DNA from: Mesorhizobium japonicum MAFF 303099
GTDB taxonomy: Bacteria; Pseudomonadota; Alphaproteobacteria; Rhizobiales; Rhizobiaceae
Reading direction: 5' to 3'
DNA: 64,000 bases
Assembly: GCF_000009625.1 (NCBI RefSeq)
Contig: NC_002678.2
Location: forward strand, 930,001-994,000
Under the pieces are notes generated by a model. The model saw only the letters and a list, made by a program, of their open reading frames with translations, did not search any database and had not been told where the DNA came from. The stretch's first letter is position 1. The number at the start of each line of letters is the position of its first letter. The position numbers and the translations under genes were made by a program. Below, piece after piece: positions 46,067 to 55,487 of the stretch.

Positions 46067-46615
46067 TCACAGCACCACGTTGAACAGCACCGTATCTGAG
46101 CCGGCGCCGGACGAGATGGCGAACCGAAGTTGCCACCAGCCGCTCATGGTGAATTTCAGGCCCTCGATGCGGTAACGGCCATCGCCGAGATAGTCGGTCA
46201 CCTGCGGGCTGGTCGGCAGGCCGTGATTGTGTTGCGGCATGCCGCCGGAGATGGCGATCGCGGCTCGCTCCACCGAAGCCCCTGTCTTTGTTTTCAGCGT
46301 CAGCAGCCAGGATTCCAGTTCGCCCTGCCGCACCACGCCCCGTTCCGGTACGAAGCTCGCCATGTACAGCCCGTTGTCGGTTTTCTTCGTCCGCGAGACA
46401 TCCGGGCCGACCGTCTGCGCCGATTGCGGCGCGGTCAGATAGACGACCGCAAGAACGCCGGCCAGCAGAGCAGCCAGACCAACACCCGCCAAGAGATAAC
46501 GCCATATCGATGCCAAACCGGTTCCTCTTCTGCGGATAACGCTCGGCCGGGTGGATCGCGTCCCGCCAGCCTGTGGGAAAACGCTGTGGCGCAAAAAAGC
46601 CTGCTTGCCAAGCAT
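46067..46615 (-). CDS. FixH/YtkA-like membrane-anchored protein
   Basis: One N-terminal transmembrane helix (YLLAGVGLAALLAGVLAVVYL) precedes a periplasmic YtkA/FixH-like beta domain (RQGELESWLLTLKTKTGA and GGMPQHNHGLPTSPQVT, with a histidine pair). Such domains are linked to copper or cytochrome assembly. The start is uncertain: ATG 46615 gives a long basic leader, and a TTG near 46516 would begin just before the helix. It forms an operon with the di-haem peroxidase. Confidence 0.7.
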   Translation of the reverse strand: MLGKQAFLRHSVFPQAGGTRSTRPSVIRRRGTGLASIWRYLLAGVGLAALLAGVLAVVYLTAPQSAQTVGPDVSRTKKTDNGLYMASFVPERGVVRQGELESWLLTLKTKTGASVERAAIAISGGMPQHNHGLPTSPQVTDYLGDGRYRIEGLKFTMSGWWQLRFAISSGAGSDTVLFNVVL

Positions 46616-46667
46616 GGCGCTGCCGCCGGCAAAAAGCTACAGCACCGAAACCACTGGAGGATTGCAG

Positions 46668-47588
46668 ATGGCGGGAAACGGTGTCGCCTCGATCGGTGAA
46701 TGCATGCTCGAACTTTCGGGCCAGACCGGCCCGAACTGGTGCATGGGTTTTGCCGGCGACACGTTCAACACGCTGTGGGCGCTGCATGCGTTGAGCGAGG
46801 ACCGGCCGGCAACCTATGTCTCGGCCTTCGGCGATGACCCCTTTTCGCAGGGCCAGATCGGCTTCTTCGCCGAAAACGGCATCGGCATCGGCTCCAGCCC
46901 GGTGATACCAGGTGCGCGGCCCGGCCTCTACGCGATCACGCTGACCGGCGCCGAGCGCTCCTTCACCTACTGGCGCGGCGACGCCGCCGCCCGGCAGCTT
47001 GCCTCGGATCCCGCTGCACTGTCGAAAAACCTTGAAAATCAGGCGCTTGTGTACTTTTCCGGAATCACTTTGGCAATTCTGGACGATGCCTCGCGCAAAA
47101 CACTGCTGGAAGCCGTGACCAAGGCGCGCGCCGCTGGCTCGCTGATCGCCTTCGATCCCAATTATCGGCCACGGCTTTGGCGCAACCGCGAAAGCGCGCA
47201 GGCAGCAATCGTCGAGGCACTCGGCGTCACCGACGTCGCTCTGCCGACCTTCCCCGACGAGCAGATGCTGTTTGGTGATGAGACACCGCGGGCGACCGCC
47301 GAGCGGCTTGGACAATGGGTCGGCGAAGTCATCGTCAAGAACGGCGAACAGCCGGCGCTGATTGCCGAGAGCGGAACATTGCACGACGTGCCGGCGATCC
47401 ATGTCGCGGCCCCCGTCGACACCACCGGCGCCGGCGACTCCTTCAATGGCGGCTATCTCGCGGCGCGTCTTGCCGGCCATGGGCCTCAGGAAGCGGCAAG
47501 CCGGGCGCATCGCGTCGCTGCCGCCGTGGTCCAGGTTCGCGGCGCCCTGGCGCCGTTCGAGACGCTACGGGCGGCGTTCGACAGCTGA
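46668..47588 (+). CDS. kdgK: PfkB-family sugar kinase, probably 2-dehydro-3-deoxygluconokinase
   Basis: 306 residues from ATG 46668 with a GGAGGA leader. GFAGDTFNTLWALHALS is the N-terminal PfkB signature, and APVDTTGAGDSFNGGYLAAR carries the catalytic Asp and anion hole. The family pattern fits KDG kinase. It would phosphorylate KDG for the lower Entner-Doudoroff-like pathway. The exact sugar is inferred from resemblance, not from neighbours. Confidence 0.82.
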   Translation: MAGNGVASIGECMLELSGQTGPNWCMGFAGDTFNTLWALHALSEDRPATYVSAFGDDPFSQGQIGFFAENGIGIGSSPVIPGARPGLYAITLTGAERSFTYWRGDAAARQLASDPAALSKNLENQALVYFSGITLAILDDASRKTLLEAVTKARAAGSLIAFDPNYRPRLWRNRESAQAAIVEALGVTDVALPTFPDEQMLFGDETPRATAERLGQWVGEVIVKNGEQPALIAESGTLHDVPAIHVAAPVDTTGAGDSFNGGYLAARLAGHGPQEAASRAHRVAAAVVQVRGALAPFETLRAAFDS

Positions 47589-47754
47589 GGTCTGTTGAGA
47601 TTCAGGTCAGGCCGAGTCGAAAATGGCTGATACCGAGAACCGGAGCGGAGCGTACTTTTCGTACGTGAGCCCAGTTCTACTGCGACGCAGTAGAACGTGG
47701 AAGCGCAGGTATCAGCCATTTGCAGGCCGGCATCACCTGAATATCAACAGACCT
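47588..47754. repeat. Intergenic mosaic repeat, copy 2 (complete, with terminal inverted repeats)
   Basis: The left end AGGTCTGTTGAGATTCAGGT and the right end ACCTGAATATCAACAGACCT are 20-bp inverted repeats with one mismatch. The interior shares ordered blocks with copy 1 at 31972. Copy 2 also carries an inserted hairpin, GTTCTACTGC/GCAGTAGAAC. It lies between two convergent genes, and each end includes one of their stop codons. Confidence 0.85.
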
Positions 47755-48776
47755 CAAGGCAGGCGGAAACGGTATTCCGTCACATGGTGATAAATTGCAC
47801 CCGGCCATAGCGTCGCCTGCGGGAAATACGGCCGGTTCGGCGCATCCGGCCAGATCTGCGGCTCCAGGCAGAAGGCGGAAAAGGCCTTGTAGTCCCGCCC
47901 GTCCAGCCCCTTGCGCGGCGTCACATACTGGCCGGTGTAGAGCTGGACGCCTGGCTCCGTGGTCCAGACCTCCATCTCGACGCCGGAACTCGCCCCTTGC
48001 GTCCATGCCGCTTGCCGCAGCGGCCCGCGCGCCGAGGCGAGGCAGAAGTTCTGGTCGTAGGGCAGCTGCTCGCCCTCGGTTTCCATGCGCAGCGGCCGCG
48101 CCTGGCGGAAATCGAAGGGCGTGCCGTCGACCGGCTTGACCACGCCGGTCGGGATCATGTCGCTGTCGACCGGCAGATAGGCGCCGGCGTTCAGCATCAT
48201 CCTGTGGTCGAGAATGTCGCCGGCGCCGCCGTCGTCCAGGTTGAAATAGGAGTGCTGGGTGAGATTGCACAGCGTCGGCTCCTCGCAGGTCGCAGTCAGC
48301 TCGACGCTCAGCGTACCGGGGATCTTCAGCCGGTAGGTGCAGGTGACGTCGAGCGCGCCGGGAAAGCCCATCGCTCCGTCGGGATCGTGCAGCGTCAGCG
48401 TGACGAAGTCCCGGCCATGCAGCGAAACCGCCCACGGCCGATGCGAATAGCCCTGTGAGCCGCCATGCAGCGTATGCTTGCCGAGGAAATTTCGCTCGGT
48501 CTGGTAGCGGTTGCCACCGATGGTGAAGCGGCCGTCGCGGATGCGGTTGGCGTAGCGGCCGACCACCGCGCCAAAGAAGGCGTTGTCGGCTTCGTAGGCT
48601 TCCAGAGTGTTATAGCCGAGCACCAGCGGCGCATCGTGACCGGTCAGGCGCAAATCCTGGATGATCGCGCCGAGCCCGATGATGTTGGCGGTGAGGCCGC
48701 CGCCCTTGATGGTGAAGCGGCGCACCGGCTCGCCCGCCTGCGTCGTGCCAAAAACCTCGCCGTCCTTCATCGTCAT
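47754..48776 (-). CDS. galM: Aldose 1-epimerase (galactose mutarotase)
   Basis: 340 residues of the mutarotase beta-sandwich family. Catalytic-type residues lie in GRYANRIRDGRFTIGGNRYQ, LHGGSQGYSHRPW and NLTQHSYFNL (the general acid His), with the glutamate near CLEPQIWPDAPN. It interconverts sugar anomers. Its stop codon lies in the end of the mosaic repeat. Confidence 0.92.
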   Translation of the reverse strand: MTMKDGEVFGTTQAGEPVRRFTIKGGGLTANIIGLGAIIQDLRLTGHDAPLVLGYNTLEAYEADNAFFGAVVGRYANRIRDGRFTIGGNRYQTERNFLGKHTLHGGSQGYSHRPWAVSLHGRDFVTLTLHDPDGAMGFPGALDVTCTYRLKIPGTLSVELTATCEEPTLCNLTQHSYFNLDDGGAGDILDHRMMLNAGAYLPVDSDMIPTGVVKPVDGTPFDFRQARPLRMETEGEQLPYDQNFCLASARGPLRQAAWTQGASSGVEMEVWTTEPGVQLYTGQYVTPRKGLDGRDYKAFSAFCLEPQIWPDAPNRPYFPQATLWPGAIYHHVTEYRFRLP

Positions 48777-48831
48777 GCCCGCAAACGTCAGTTAATCCAA
48801 AGGATTTTCGGCTGGTTTTCTCAACCCAAGG

Positions 48832-48850
48832 CGGCGGGCCAGGCCCGCCG
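48832..48850. terminator. GC-rich hairpin between gabD and galM
   Basis: CGGCGGGCC/GGCCCGCCG with a one-base centre. It lies after the gabD stop on the minus strand, but no T-run follows on that strand. It may be a transcriptional pause, a factor-dependent terminator or an intergenic repeat. Confidence 0.4.
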
Positions 48851-48867
48851 ACCTATGGGACAAGCTA

Positions 48868-50325
48868 TCAGAGGCCGAGGCCGCCGATACAGACATATTT
48901 GGTATCGAGGTAGTCCTCGATGCCCTGATGTCCGCCTTCCTTGCCGAGGCCCGATTCCTTGACGCCGCCGAATGGCGCTTCTGGCGTGGTGATGAGGCCT
49001 TCATTGACACCGACCATGCCGTATTTCAGCCCTTCCATGACACGGAAAGCACGGCCGAGATCGCCGGTGTAGAAATAGCAGGCGAGGCCGAATTCGGTGT
49101 CGTTGGCGAGCGCGATGGCTTCCGCTTCGGTCTCGAACTTGAACACCGGCGCGACCGGGCCAAAGATCTCTTCCTTCATGAAGCGCATCTTGGGCGTCGC
49201 ATTGGCGATCACTGTTGGCTGGAAGAACGAGCCGCCCAGCGCATGACGCTTGCCGCCGGCGACAATCTTGCCGCCCTTGGAGGTTGCGTCGGCGATCAGT
49301 TCCTCGACCTTCTCGACCGCCTTCTCGTCGATCAGCGGTCCCTGCTGCACGCCTTCCTCGAGGCCGGAACCGACCTTCAGCCCGTTGCTGGCGGCGGCCA
49401 GCTTCTCGACGAACTTGTCATAGACGCCAGCCTGGACGAGGAAGCGGTTGGTGCAGACGCAGGTCTGGCCGGAATTGCGGTATTTGGCGGTGATCGCGCC
49501 GGCCACCGCGCGCTCGATGTCGGCATCGTCGAAGACGATAAACGGCGCATTGCCGCCGAGCTCCATCGACACTTTCTTGACGGTGACTGACGACTTCTGG
49601 ATGAGCAGCTTGCCGACTTCGGTTGATCCGGTGAACGTGATCTTCGACACCAGCGGATTGGCGCAGATCTCGTCGCCGATCTCACTGGCAGAACCGGTCA
49701 GGATGTTGACGACGCCCTTGGGGAAGCCGACTTCCTCGGCGAGCGCGCCCCAGGCGAGGCCCGAGTAAGGCGTCTGCGAGGCGGGCTTCACCACGGCGGT
49801 GCAGCCGGCGGCGAGGGCCGGGCCGAGCTTGCGGGCCAGCATCGAGGACGGGAAATTCCACGGCGTGATGGCGGCGATGACGCCGACCGGTTCCTTGGTC
49901 ACCAGGATGCGGCGGTCCGCCCATGGCGACGGCACGACGTCGCCATAGGTGCGGCGGCCTTCCTCGGCGAACCACAATATGTAGGCCGCTGCCGAGCCGA
50001 TCTCGCCCTTCGATTCGAACAGTGACTTGCCCTGCTCGATGGTCAAGAGCTCGGCCAGCACGTCCTGATTGTCCATCATCGCGTCATGCAGCTTGCGCAA
50101 GAGCTTCGAACGCTCGAGCGCGGTCGTCTTGCGCCAGGTCTTGAAGGCGGCGTCCGCGGCCTCGATGGCGCGGCGGGTCTCGGCCTTGCCCGACTTCGGC
50201 ACGGTGCCGATCTTGAGGCCGGTGGCGGGGTTGTTGACGTCGACCGTCTGGCCGCTGTCGGCCTGCACCCATTCGCCGTTGATGAGATTGGCCTGCCGCA
50301 TGAAATGGCTGGTTTTCTGAAGCAT
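48868..50325 (-). CDS. gabD: NADP-dependent succinate-semialdehyde dehydrogenase
   Basis: 485 residues, the usual GabD length. ALDH motifs are AAITPWNFPSSMLARKLGPA, FTGSTEVGKLL, the general-base Glu in VSMELGGNAPFIVFDDAD, and the catalytic Cys in NSGQTCVCTNR, with the double cysteine typical of GabD. It oxidises succinate semialdehyde to succinate in GABA breakdown. No gabT lies beside it. The 201 bp upstream (50326-50526) hold no gene. Confidence 0.9.
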   Translation of the reverse strand: MLQKTSHFMRQANLINGEWVQADSGQTVDVNNPATGLKIGTVPKSGKAETRRAIEAADAAFKTWRKTTALERSKLLRKLHDAMMDNQDVLAELLTIEQGKSLFESKGEIGSAAAYILWFAEEGRRTYGDVVPSPWADRRILVTKEPVGVIAAITPWNFPSSMLARKLGPALAAGCTAVVKPASQTPYSGLAWGALAEEVGFPKGVVNILTGSASEIGDEICANPLVSKITFTGSTEVGKLLIQKSSVTVKKVSMELGGNAPFIVFDDADIERAVAGAITAKYRNSGQTCVCTNRFLVQAGVYDKFVEKLAAASNGLKVGSGLEEGVQQGPLIDEKAVEKVEELIADATSKGGKIVAGGKRHALGGSFFQPTVIANATPKMRFMKEEIFGPVAPVFKFETEAEAIALANDTEFGLACYFYTGDLGRAFRVMEGLKYGMVGVNEGLITTPEAPFGGVKESGLGKEGGHQGIEDYLDTKYVCIGGLGL

Positions 50326-50526
50326 GGTCTATCCTCCGTTCGGCGCACTGACGGGCCGGTCTGTGAAATCTTCGGTGAGCGTGCGCCATGATTTGAAGCC
50401 GGCACGCCGGAGCCACTGCTCTTTACCTAGGGCAAGGCCCGCAAGCAATCGCAAGATGGCATATAGGGGTTGGTCCAGCCCGGGACGAGAGCAAGCTTTG
50501 TCGCCTCGCCGTGATTTGCGCATCGT

Positions 50527-51477
50527 CTAGCCAAAGACATGCAGGACAACCGTCAACCAGAAAGCCGTGGTGACGGCGGCGCAAGCGGTGGCGATGGTCA
50601 TCTGGTTCGATGCCAGCGCCTGGCCCGTGTTGAACTGTACGGCGATGAGATAGGAGTTGATACCGGACGGGAGCGCCGCCACCACCACCGCCACCTTGGC
50701 CGTCAGGGGCGGCAGGCCGAGCAGCAAGACGAAGGCAAGAACCAGCGCCGGCATCAGGAACAATTTCAGCGCCGAAAGCGCCAGCGCCGGCCGGACATTG
50801 CCGGAAACGCCGAAGCGGCGCAGGCTGAGCCCCATGGCAAACAGCGCCACCGGCCCTGCCGTGTTGGCCAGTGCATCGACCAGCCGCATGACGAGGCTGG
50901 GCAGCGGCACGCCGCTCAGCCGCCATGCCAGGCCGAGCAGGATGCCGATGATCAGCGGATTGATGAACAGCCGCCGCAGGAAGCTGCGCAGCACCCGCAG
51001 CGGATGCACATGTTCGCCACCGCCACGGCCGAACATCTCGAACAGCACGATCGAGGCCATCATCATGACCGGCAGGTGTACGGAGACCAGCAGTGACAGC
51101 ACTTCGAAGCCGCTCGGGCCGAATATGCCGAGGATGAAGGGAGCGCCGAGCAGCACGACGTTGGAATAGGCTGATGACACGCCCCCGACGACGCCGGCGC
51201 GCGCGTCGCGCCCGAAGATCCGCGTGGTGACGAGATGGCCGGCGGCCCAGGTGATCGCCACCGCCGTGAAATAAGCGCCCCACAACGGCCATGGCGCGAC
51301 GCCGTGGAAATCAGCCTTCACCATCGTCTGGAACAGAAGCAGCGGCATCGCCACCGAGACCGCGAAATCCGATATCCCCTCGCCGCTCGCCGGCCTGAGA
51401 TAGCCGGTCAAGCCGGCGAGATAGCCGAGCGCCACGAGGCTGAAGACGAAAAGCACGGTTTCTGTAAGCGGAGACAT
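50527..51477 (-). CDS. AEC-family (auxin efflux carrier-like) transporter
   Basis: 316 residues from ATG 51477 with about ten membrane helices. Typical openings are VLFVFSLVALGYLAGLTGYL and GISDFAVSVAMPLLLF, and the C-terminal half repeats the fold (MPALVLAFVLLLGLPP). Bacterial AEC carriers such as MdcF move organic acids. The substrate is not indicated by the neighbours. Confidence 0.87.
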   Translation of the reverse strand: MSPLTETVLFVFSLVALGYLAGLTGYLRPASGEGISDFAVSVAMPLLLFQTMVKADFHGVAPWPLWGAYFTAVAITWAAGHLVTTRIFGRDARAGVVGGVSSAYSNVVLLGAPFILGIFGPSGFEVLSLLVSVHLPVMMMASIVLFEMFGRGGGEHVHPLRVLRSFLRRLFINPLIIGILLGLAWRLSGVPLPSLVMRLVDALANTAGPVALFAMGLSLRRFGVSGNVRPALALSALKLFLMPALVLAFVLLLGLPPLTAKVAVVVAALPSGINSYLIAVQFNTGQALASNQMTIATACAAVTTAFWLTVVLHVFG

Positions 51478-51631
51478 TTTTTCAGGGATAGGCGAGCCAC
51501 GCGCGCGGCGCAATCGCGCCCGAATTTGATCATGGTAGGCTGGCAGCGTTATAGAGGGTTTGGAGCATCAGGGCGGACACGAACGACAAGTGACCTTTGT
51601 CGAAACCTCGGGACGCAATCTTCTCGCGCGG

Positions 51632-54610
51632 ATGTGGCTGACGGCTTTCCTCGCCGCCCTGTTTTGTCTTGCCGCGACGGCGCTTGCATTGGCCGAGACG
51701 AAAAGCCTCAAGGGCGTGGCGCTCATCATCGGCCAGTCGAATTACCAGCACATCGCCGCCCTGCCCAACCCGGCCAATGACGCCCGCGACATGGCCAAGA
51801 TGCTGACCGATCTCGGTTTCGACGCCCGCAACGTCACCGATCGCGATACCGCCAAGCTGAAGCGCGACCTCGAACGCTTCGTCGAGGACGCCGAGGGCGC
51901 AGACGTCGCCTTCATCTATTACTCCGGCCACGGCATCGAGGCCGGCGGGGAGAACTATCTGGTTCCGGTCGATGCCGATGTCTCGTCGCTCAAGGATGCA
52001 GGGCAGGCCCTTGTTCCGATCTCCGCCGTCATGGACGAACTGAAGAAGACCGTGCCGGTGACGATCATGCTGCTCGATGCCTGCCGCACCAATCCGTTTC
52101 CAGCGGACGCCGTGGTGCGGCGGGCGCCGACCGCTTCCGCCGAGCCGATTGGCGCCGGCGGGTTGGAACCGGTGCGTGGCGCCAAGGCGCTTGCCAATGC
52201 GTCGGCGCAAGATGCGAGCCTGGGGACGGTGGTCGGCTTCGCCGCCGAACCGGGTCGCCCGGCACTCGACGGCGCGGCCGGCGAAAACAGCCCTTATGCT
52301 GCCGCTCTGCTGCGCCACCTCGCGGCAATGAAAGGCACGGAATTCGGCTCCGTCATGCGCATGGTGACCGAGGAAGTCTATCTCGACACCAAGGCCAAGC
52401 AACGCCCCTGGGTCAATGAAAGCCTGCGCCGCCTGCTCTATTTCGGCGTCGCGCCACCGGAACCGACGGGCGATGACGGGCTGATCACCGGTGAGCGGCG
52501 GCAGTTGCTCTTGACCATCTCCGACCTGCCCGACCCGAAGCGGGCGCAGGTGGAATTGGCCTCGCTGCAGGACGGCGTGCCGCTCGACGCGCTCTATGGC
52601 GTGCTGAGGGCGCTCGGCACGGACAAGATCCCCGAGGATCCGACCGACCTGCAGAAGGTGCTCGACGCCCAGGCCGAGCGCCTGAAGAAGATGATGTCGG
52701 AACGCGCGGCACTGCGCACCGACGATCCCGAGATCAAGCGGCTGGTCGCCTCCGCCGACAAGGCCATCGGCCAGGGCGCCATGGTGACGGCGCGCAAATT
52801 CCTCGACGATGCGGTCGGCAGGGTCGAGCAGAACAGCGGTGCGGTCGATGAGGCCGAGGAACTGGTCAGGCAGAAACGCATCGCCGACGCCGCCATCTAT
52901 GCCAAACGCGCCGACGCCGCCGCGCTGGTCTTCGACTACAAATCCGCCGCCAACGACTATGCCAAGGCCTTCTCGCTGGTCGAGAAATGGGACGACAAGC
53001 TGCGCTGGAATTACAAGAACCAGGAAGCCGAGGCACTCAACTCCCACGGTTACGCCACCGGCGATCTCGATGCATTGCAGCACGCGATCGAAGCCTATCA
53101 CGTCATCCTGAATTTCATCCCCAATGGCGAGCAGAACAAGGATTGGGCCATTACCCGCAACAACATGGCGGTAGTGCTGCAGACCATCGGCGAGCGCGAG
53201 ACCGAGACCACGCATCTCGAAGAGGCCGCGCAGATCTTCCGCGATTCGCTCGTCGTCTTCGAGCGCGAGAAGGACGACCGCAACTGGGCGGCCGCACAGA
53301 ACAATCTCGCCAATGTGCTCTTGCAGATCGGCGAACGCGAGAGCGATCCGAAGCGCCTCAACGAGGCGGTCGCGGCGATGCGCGCCACGTTGGAAAAGCG
53401 CCCGCGCGACAAGCTGCCGCTCGACTGGGCCGCTTCGCAGAACAATCTCGGCCTCGCGCTCTATGCGCTTTCCCAGCGGGAACCCGCCGGCGAGCATCTG
53501 AAGCACGCGGAAGCCGCCTACCGGCTGGCGCTTGAAGAGTACACGCGCGAGAAAGCCCCCGTGGAATGGGCGATGGTCGAGAACAATCTCGGCAACACGC
53601 TGGTGACGCTTGGCATCCAGCTCAACGACAAGACCAAGATCAACGAGGCGGCCGATGCCTTCCGCGCCGCGCTGAAGGTGCGAACCCGCGAGACCTTCCC
53701 GGTCTCCTGGGCGACCAGCCGGCTCAACCTCGGCAACGCGCTGAGCGGTGTCGCCCGCTTCGACATGGGCACGGACACGCTCGAAGAGGCAGCCGCGGCC
53801 TATGACGATGCGCTGACGGTGTTTACCCGGCAGCGCTTCCCGATGGATTGGGCGTCGGCGCAGAACAATCTCGGCTCAATCTACCAGACGCTTGGCCAGC
53901 GGACCCGCGACGCGGCCAGGCTCGAACAGTCGGTGGCAGCGTTCCAGGCAGCCCGCCAGGTCTATGTCAGGCGGAAATTCCCGCAGGATTGGGCCATGAG
54001 CTACTACAATCTCGGCAACACGCTGCAATTGCTAGGCGGCGTGACGGACAAGCCGGAGCACTACAGCGAGGCGGTCGACGCCTACCGCAATGCGTTGCGC
54101 GAGTACAAGCGCGAGACAAACCCGCGGCAATGGGCGCTGTCCCAGGCCGGTCTCGGCTCGACGCTGCACTGGCTGAGCATGAGCAATGCCGATCCCAAAA
54201 CCCTGCGGGATTCGATCGCCGCGCGGCGGGCGGCACTGGAAGTGCTGACCATCGAGACGGCGCCGGTCGATTGGGCCAACGCCCAGAACGGCATAGGCAT
54301 GAGCCTGCTCAACCTCGGCAATATCGAACGGACCGGAAAATATCTCGACGAGGCCGAGGCGGCTTTCACGGCGACGCTGAAGGTCTTCACCAGGGAGGGC
54401 CAGCCCCTGCAATGGGCCTTCGAACAGAACAACCTCGGCGACATCCACTGGAACCGCGCCAGCTATGGCGGCGGCAAGGCCGAGTATCTCAGGGCTATCG
54501 AGTTCTTCGAAAATGCCAAGCAGGGCTTCACCGAAGCCGGCTACACCATCCCCATCCCGCTTACCGATCAGAAGATCGATCTGGTGAAAAAGCAAATCGC
54601 CAAAAAGTGA
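51632..54610 (+). CDS. Secreted caspase-like (C14) protein with ten 47-residue TPR-type repeats
   Basis: About 992 residues from ATG 51632; GTG 51590 and TTG 51560 are alternative starts upstream. A signal peptide (LAALFCLAATALALAE) precedes a p20-like caspase domain: VALIIGQSNYQHIAALPNPA, catalytic His100 in FIYYSGHGIE and Cys151 in MLLDACRTNPF. A linker follows, then ten repeats of exactly 47 residues each, matching (D/Q)WAxxQNNLGxxLxxLG. The dyad is intact, so it may be an active basic-residue-specific periplasmic protease on a TPR scaffold. Partners and substrates are unknown. Confidence 0.88.
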   Translation: MWLTAFLAALFCLAATALALAETKSLKGVALIIGQSNYQHIAALPNPANDARDMAKMLTDLGFDARNVTDRDTAKLKRDLERFVEDAEGADVAFIYYSGHGIEAGGENYLVPVDADVSSLKDAGQALVPISAVMDELKKTVPVTIMLLDACRTNPFPADAVVRRAPTASAEPIGAGGLEPVRGAKALANASAQDASLGTVVGFAAEPGRPALDGAAGENSPYAAALLRHLAAMKGTEFGSVMRMVTEEVYLDTKAKQRPWVNESLRRLLYFGVAPPEPTGDDGLITGERRQLLLTISDLPDPKRAQVELASLQDGVPLDALYGVLRALGTDKIPEDPTDLQKVLDAQAERLKKMMSERAALRTDDPEIKRLVASADKAIGQGAMVTARKFLDDAVGRVEQNSGAVDEAEELVRQKRIADAAIYAKRADAAALVFDYKSAANDYAKAFSLVEKWDDKLRWNYKNQEAEALNSHGYATGDLDALQHAIEAYHVILNFIPNGEQNKDWAITRNNMAVVLQTIGERETETTHLEEAAQIFRDSLVVFEREKDDRNWAAAQNNLANVLLQIGERESDPKRLNEAVAAMRATLEKRPRDKLPLDWAASQNNLGLALYALSQREPAGEHLKHAEAAYRLALEEYTREKAPVEWAMVENNLGNTLVTLGIQLNDKTKINEAADAFRAALKVRTRETFPVSWATSRLNLGNALSGVARFDMGTDTLEEAAAAYDDALTVFTRQRFPMDWASAQNNLGSIYQTLGQRTRDAARLEQSVAAFQAARQVYVRRKFPQDWAMSYYNLGNTLQLLGGVTDKPEHYSEAVDAYRNALREYKRETNPRQWALSQAGLGSTLHWLSMSNADPKTLRDSIAARRAALEVLTIETAPVDWANAQNGIGMSLLNLGNIERTGKYLDEAEAAFTATLKVFTREGQPLQWAFEQNNLGDIHWNRASYGGGKAEYLRAIEFFENAKQGFTEAGYTIPIPLTDQKIDLVKKQIAKK
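53141..54550 (+). repeat. Ten 141-bp (47-codon) coding repeats
   Basis: Repeat starts, each beginning (D/N/E/S/Q)WA, fall every 141 bp with no insertion or deletion across ten copies. Protein identity between copies is moderate (WA...NNLG, then an EA..A(F/Y)..AL core), so the array is old but its period is kept under selection. Confidence 0.85.
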
Positions 54611-54709
54611 GGCTCGGACGTCTGCAACGCCCGCTTGTCTTTGTGCCGGTGTTCCGATCCCTATATGCGAATGACCGGACCTCGATGACGGGCTCCTGGA
54701 AGGACTGCG

Positions 54710-55258
54710 ATGATCCGATATGCCTTGGCCCTGTTGCTGCTCGTCATTCCAGTCGCCGCCCACGCCACGGATGCCGGCTGGGCGCTGCTGCGCGATGGCG
54801 GCCATGTTGTGCTGCTGCGCCATGCCATGGTCACCGGCACCTCCGACCCCGCCAATTTCGACATCGACAGCTGTGCCACCCAGATGAATCTGTCGGCGCG
54901 CGGCAAGCAGCAGGCGAGCAAGATCGGCGCCTTGTTTGCCGCCCGCGCCGCCCCCATCGAGCGCGTGCTGTCCAGCCGCTACTGCCGCTGCCTCGACACC
55001 GCGCGCATCGCCTTCGAGGCCGAACCGCAGCTGTTTGCCCCGCTCGATCTCCTGAAGGGCGACGATGCGCAGAAGGCAGCGCAAATCGCCGCCATCATGA
55101 AGGAAATCCGCGCCTATTCCGGCTCCGACAATCTGGTCATGGTCACCCATCTGGAAGACATCGTGGCGCTCACGGGCATCTCGCCGCGCGAGGGCGAGGC
55201 CGTGGTCGTCGAGCCGCAAGGCGACGGTCTGCGCGTGCTCGGCCGCGTCACCTTCTGA
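54710..55258 (+). CDS. Secreted histidine-phosphatase superfamily protein
   Basis: 182 residues. The signal peptide is MIRYALALLLLVIPVAAHA. The phospho-histidine is His38 in HVVLLRHAMVTG, and the second catalytic His is in MVTHLEDI. The spacing RYCRCLDTARIAFE fits the SixA/PhoE branch. A periplasmic phosphatase is likely; the substrate is unknown. 55259-55487 downstream holds no gene. Confidence 0.85.
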   Translation: MIRYALALLLLVIPVAAHATDAGWALLRDGGHVVLLRHAMVTGTSDPANFDIDSCATQMNLSARGKQQASKIGALFAARAAPIERVLSSRYCRCLDTARIAFEAEPQLFAPLDLLKGDDAQKAAQIAAIMKEIRAYSGSDNLVMVTHLEDIVALTGISPREGEAVVVEPQGDGLRVLGRVTF

Positions 55259-55487
55259 CGAAGCGGTTCGCGCCTCCAACATTGGATCCGAGTGTTGCCG
55301 AAATACCACTGCTGAAAGAAGCCACGAATTGGCCGCGACAATGCCGCTTGCGACAACCCGTCGCAGGCTCTATAGCCGCGCTCCCGGTCACGAGAACCGA
55401 AGTGAGCACAACGGTTGGAGCTTTCGTCTCCGCCCGTGCAGGCGGCATTGCCGCCCTGTATACGGCGCCGCTTTGGGGATTGGGATC

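Noticed and set aside
55330..55345. Possible sigma-54 promoter (GG-N10-GC) upstream of the tRNA-like elements
   Set aside because: Only the GG and GC cores match; the flanking consensus positions do not, and no RtcR-type activator gene is in the window.
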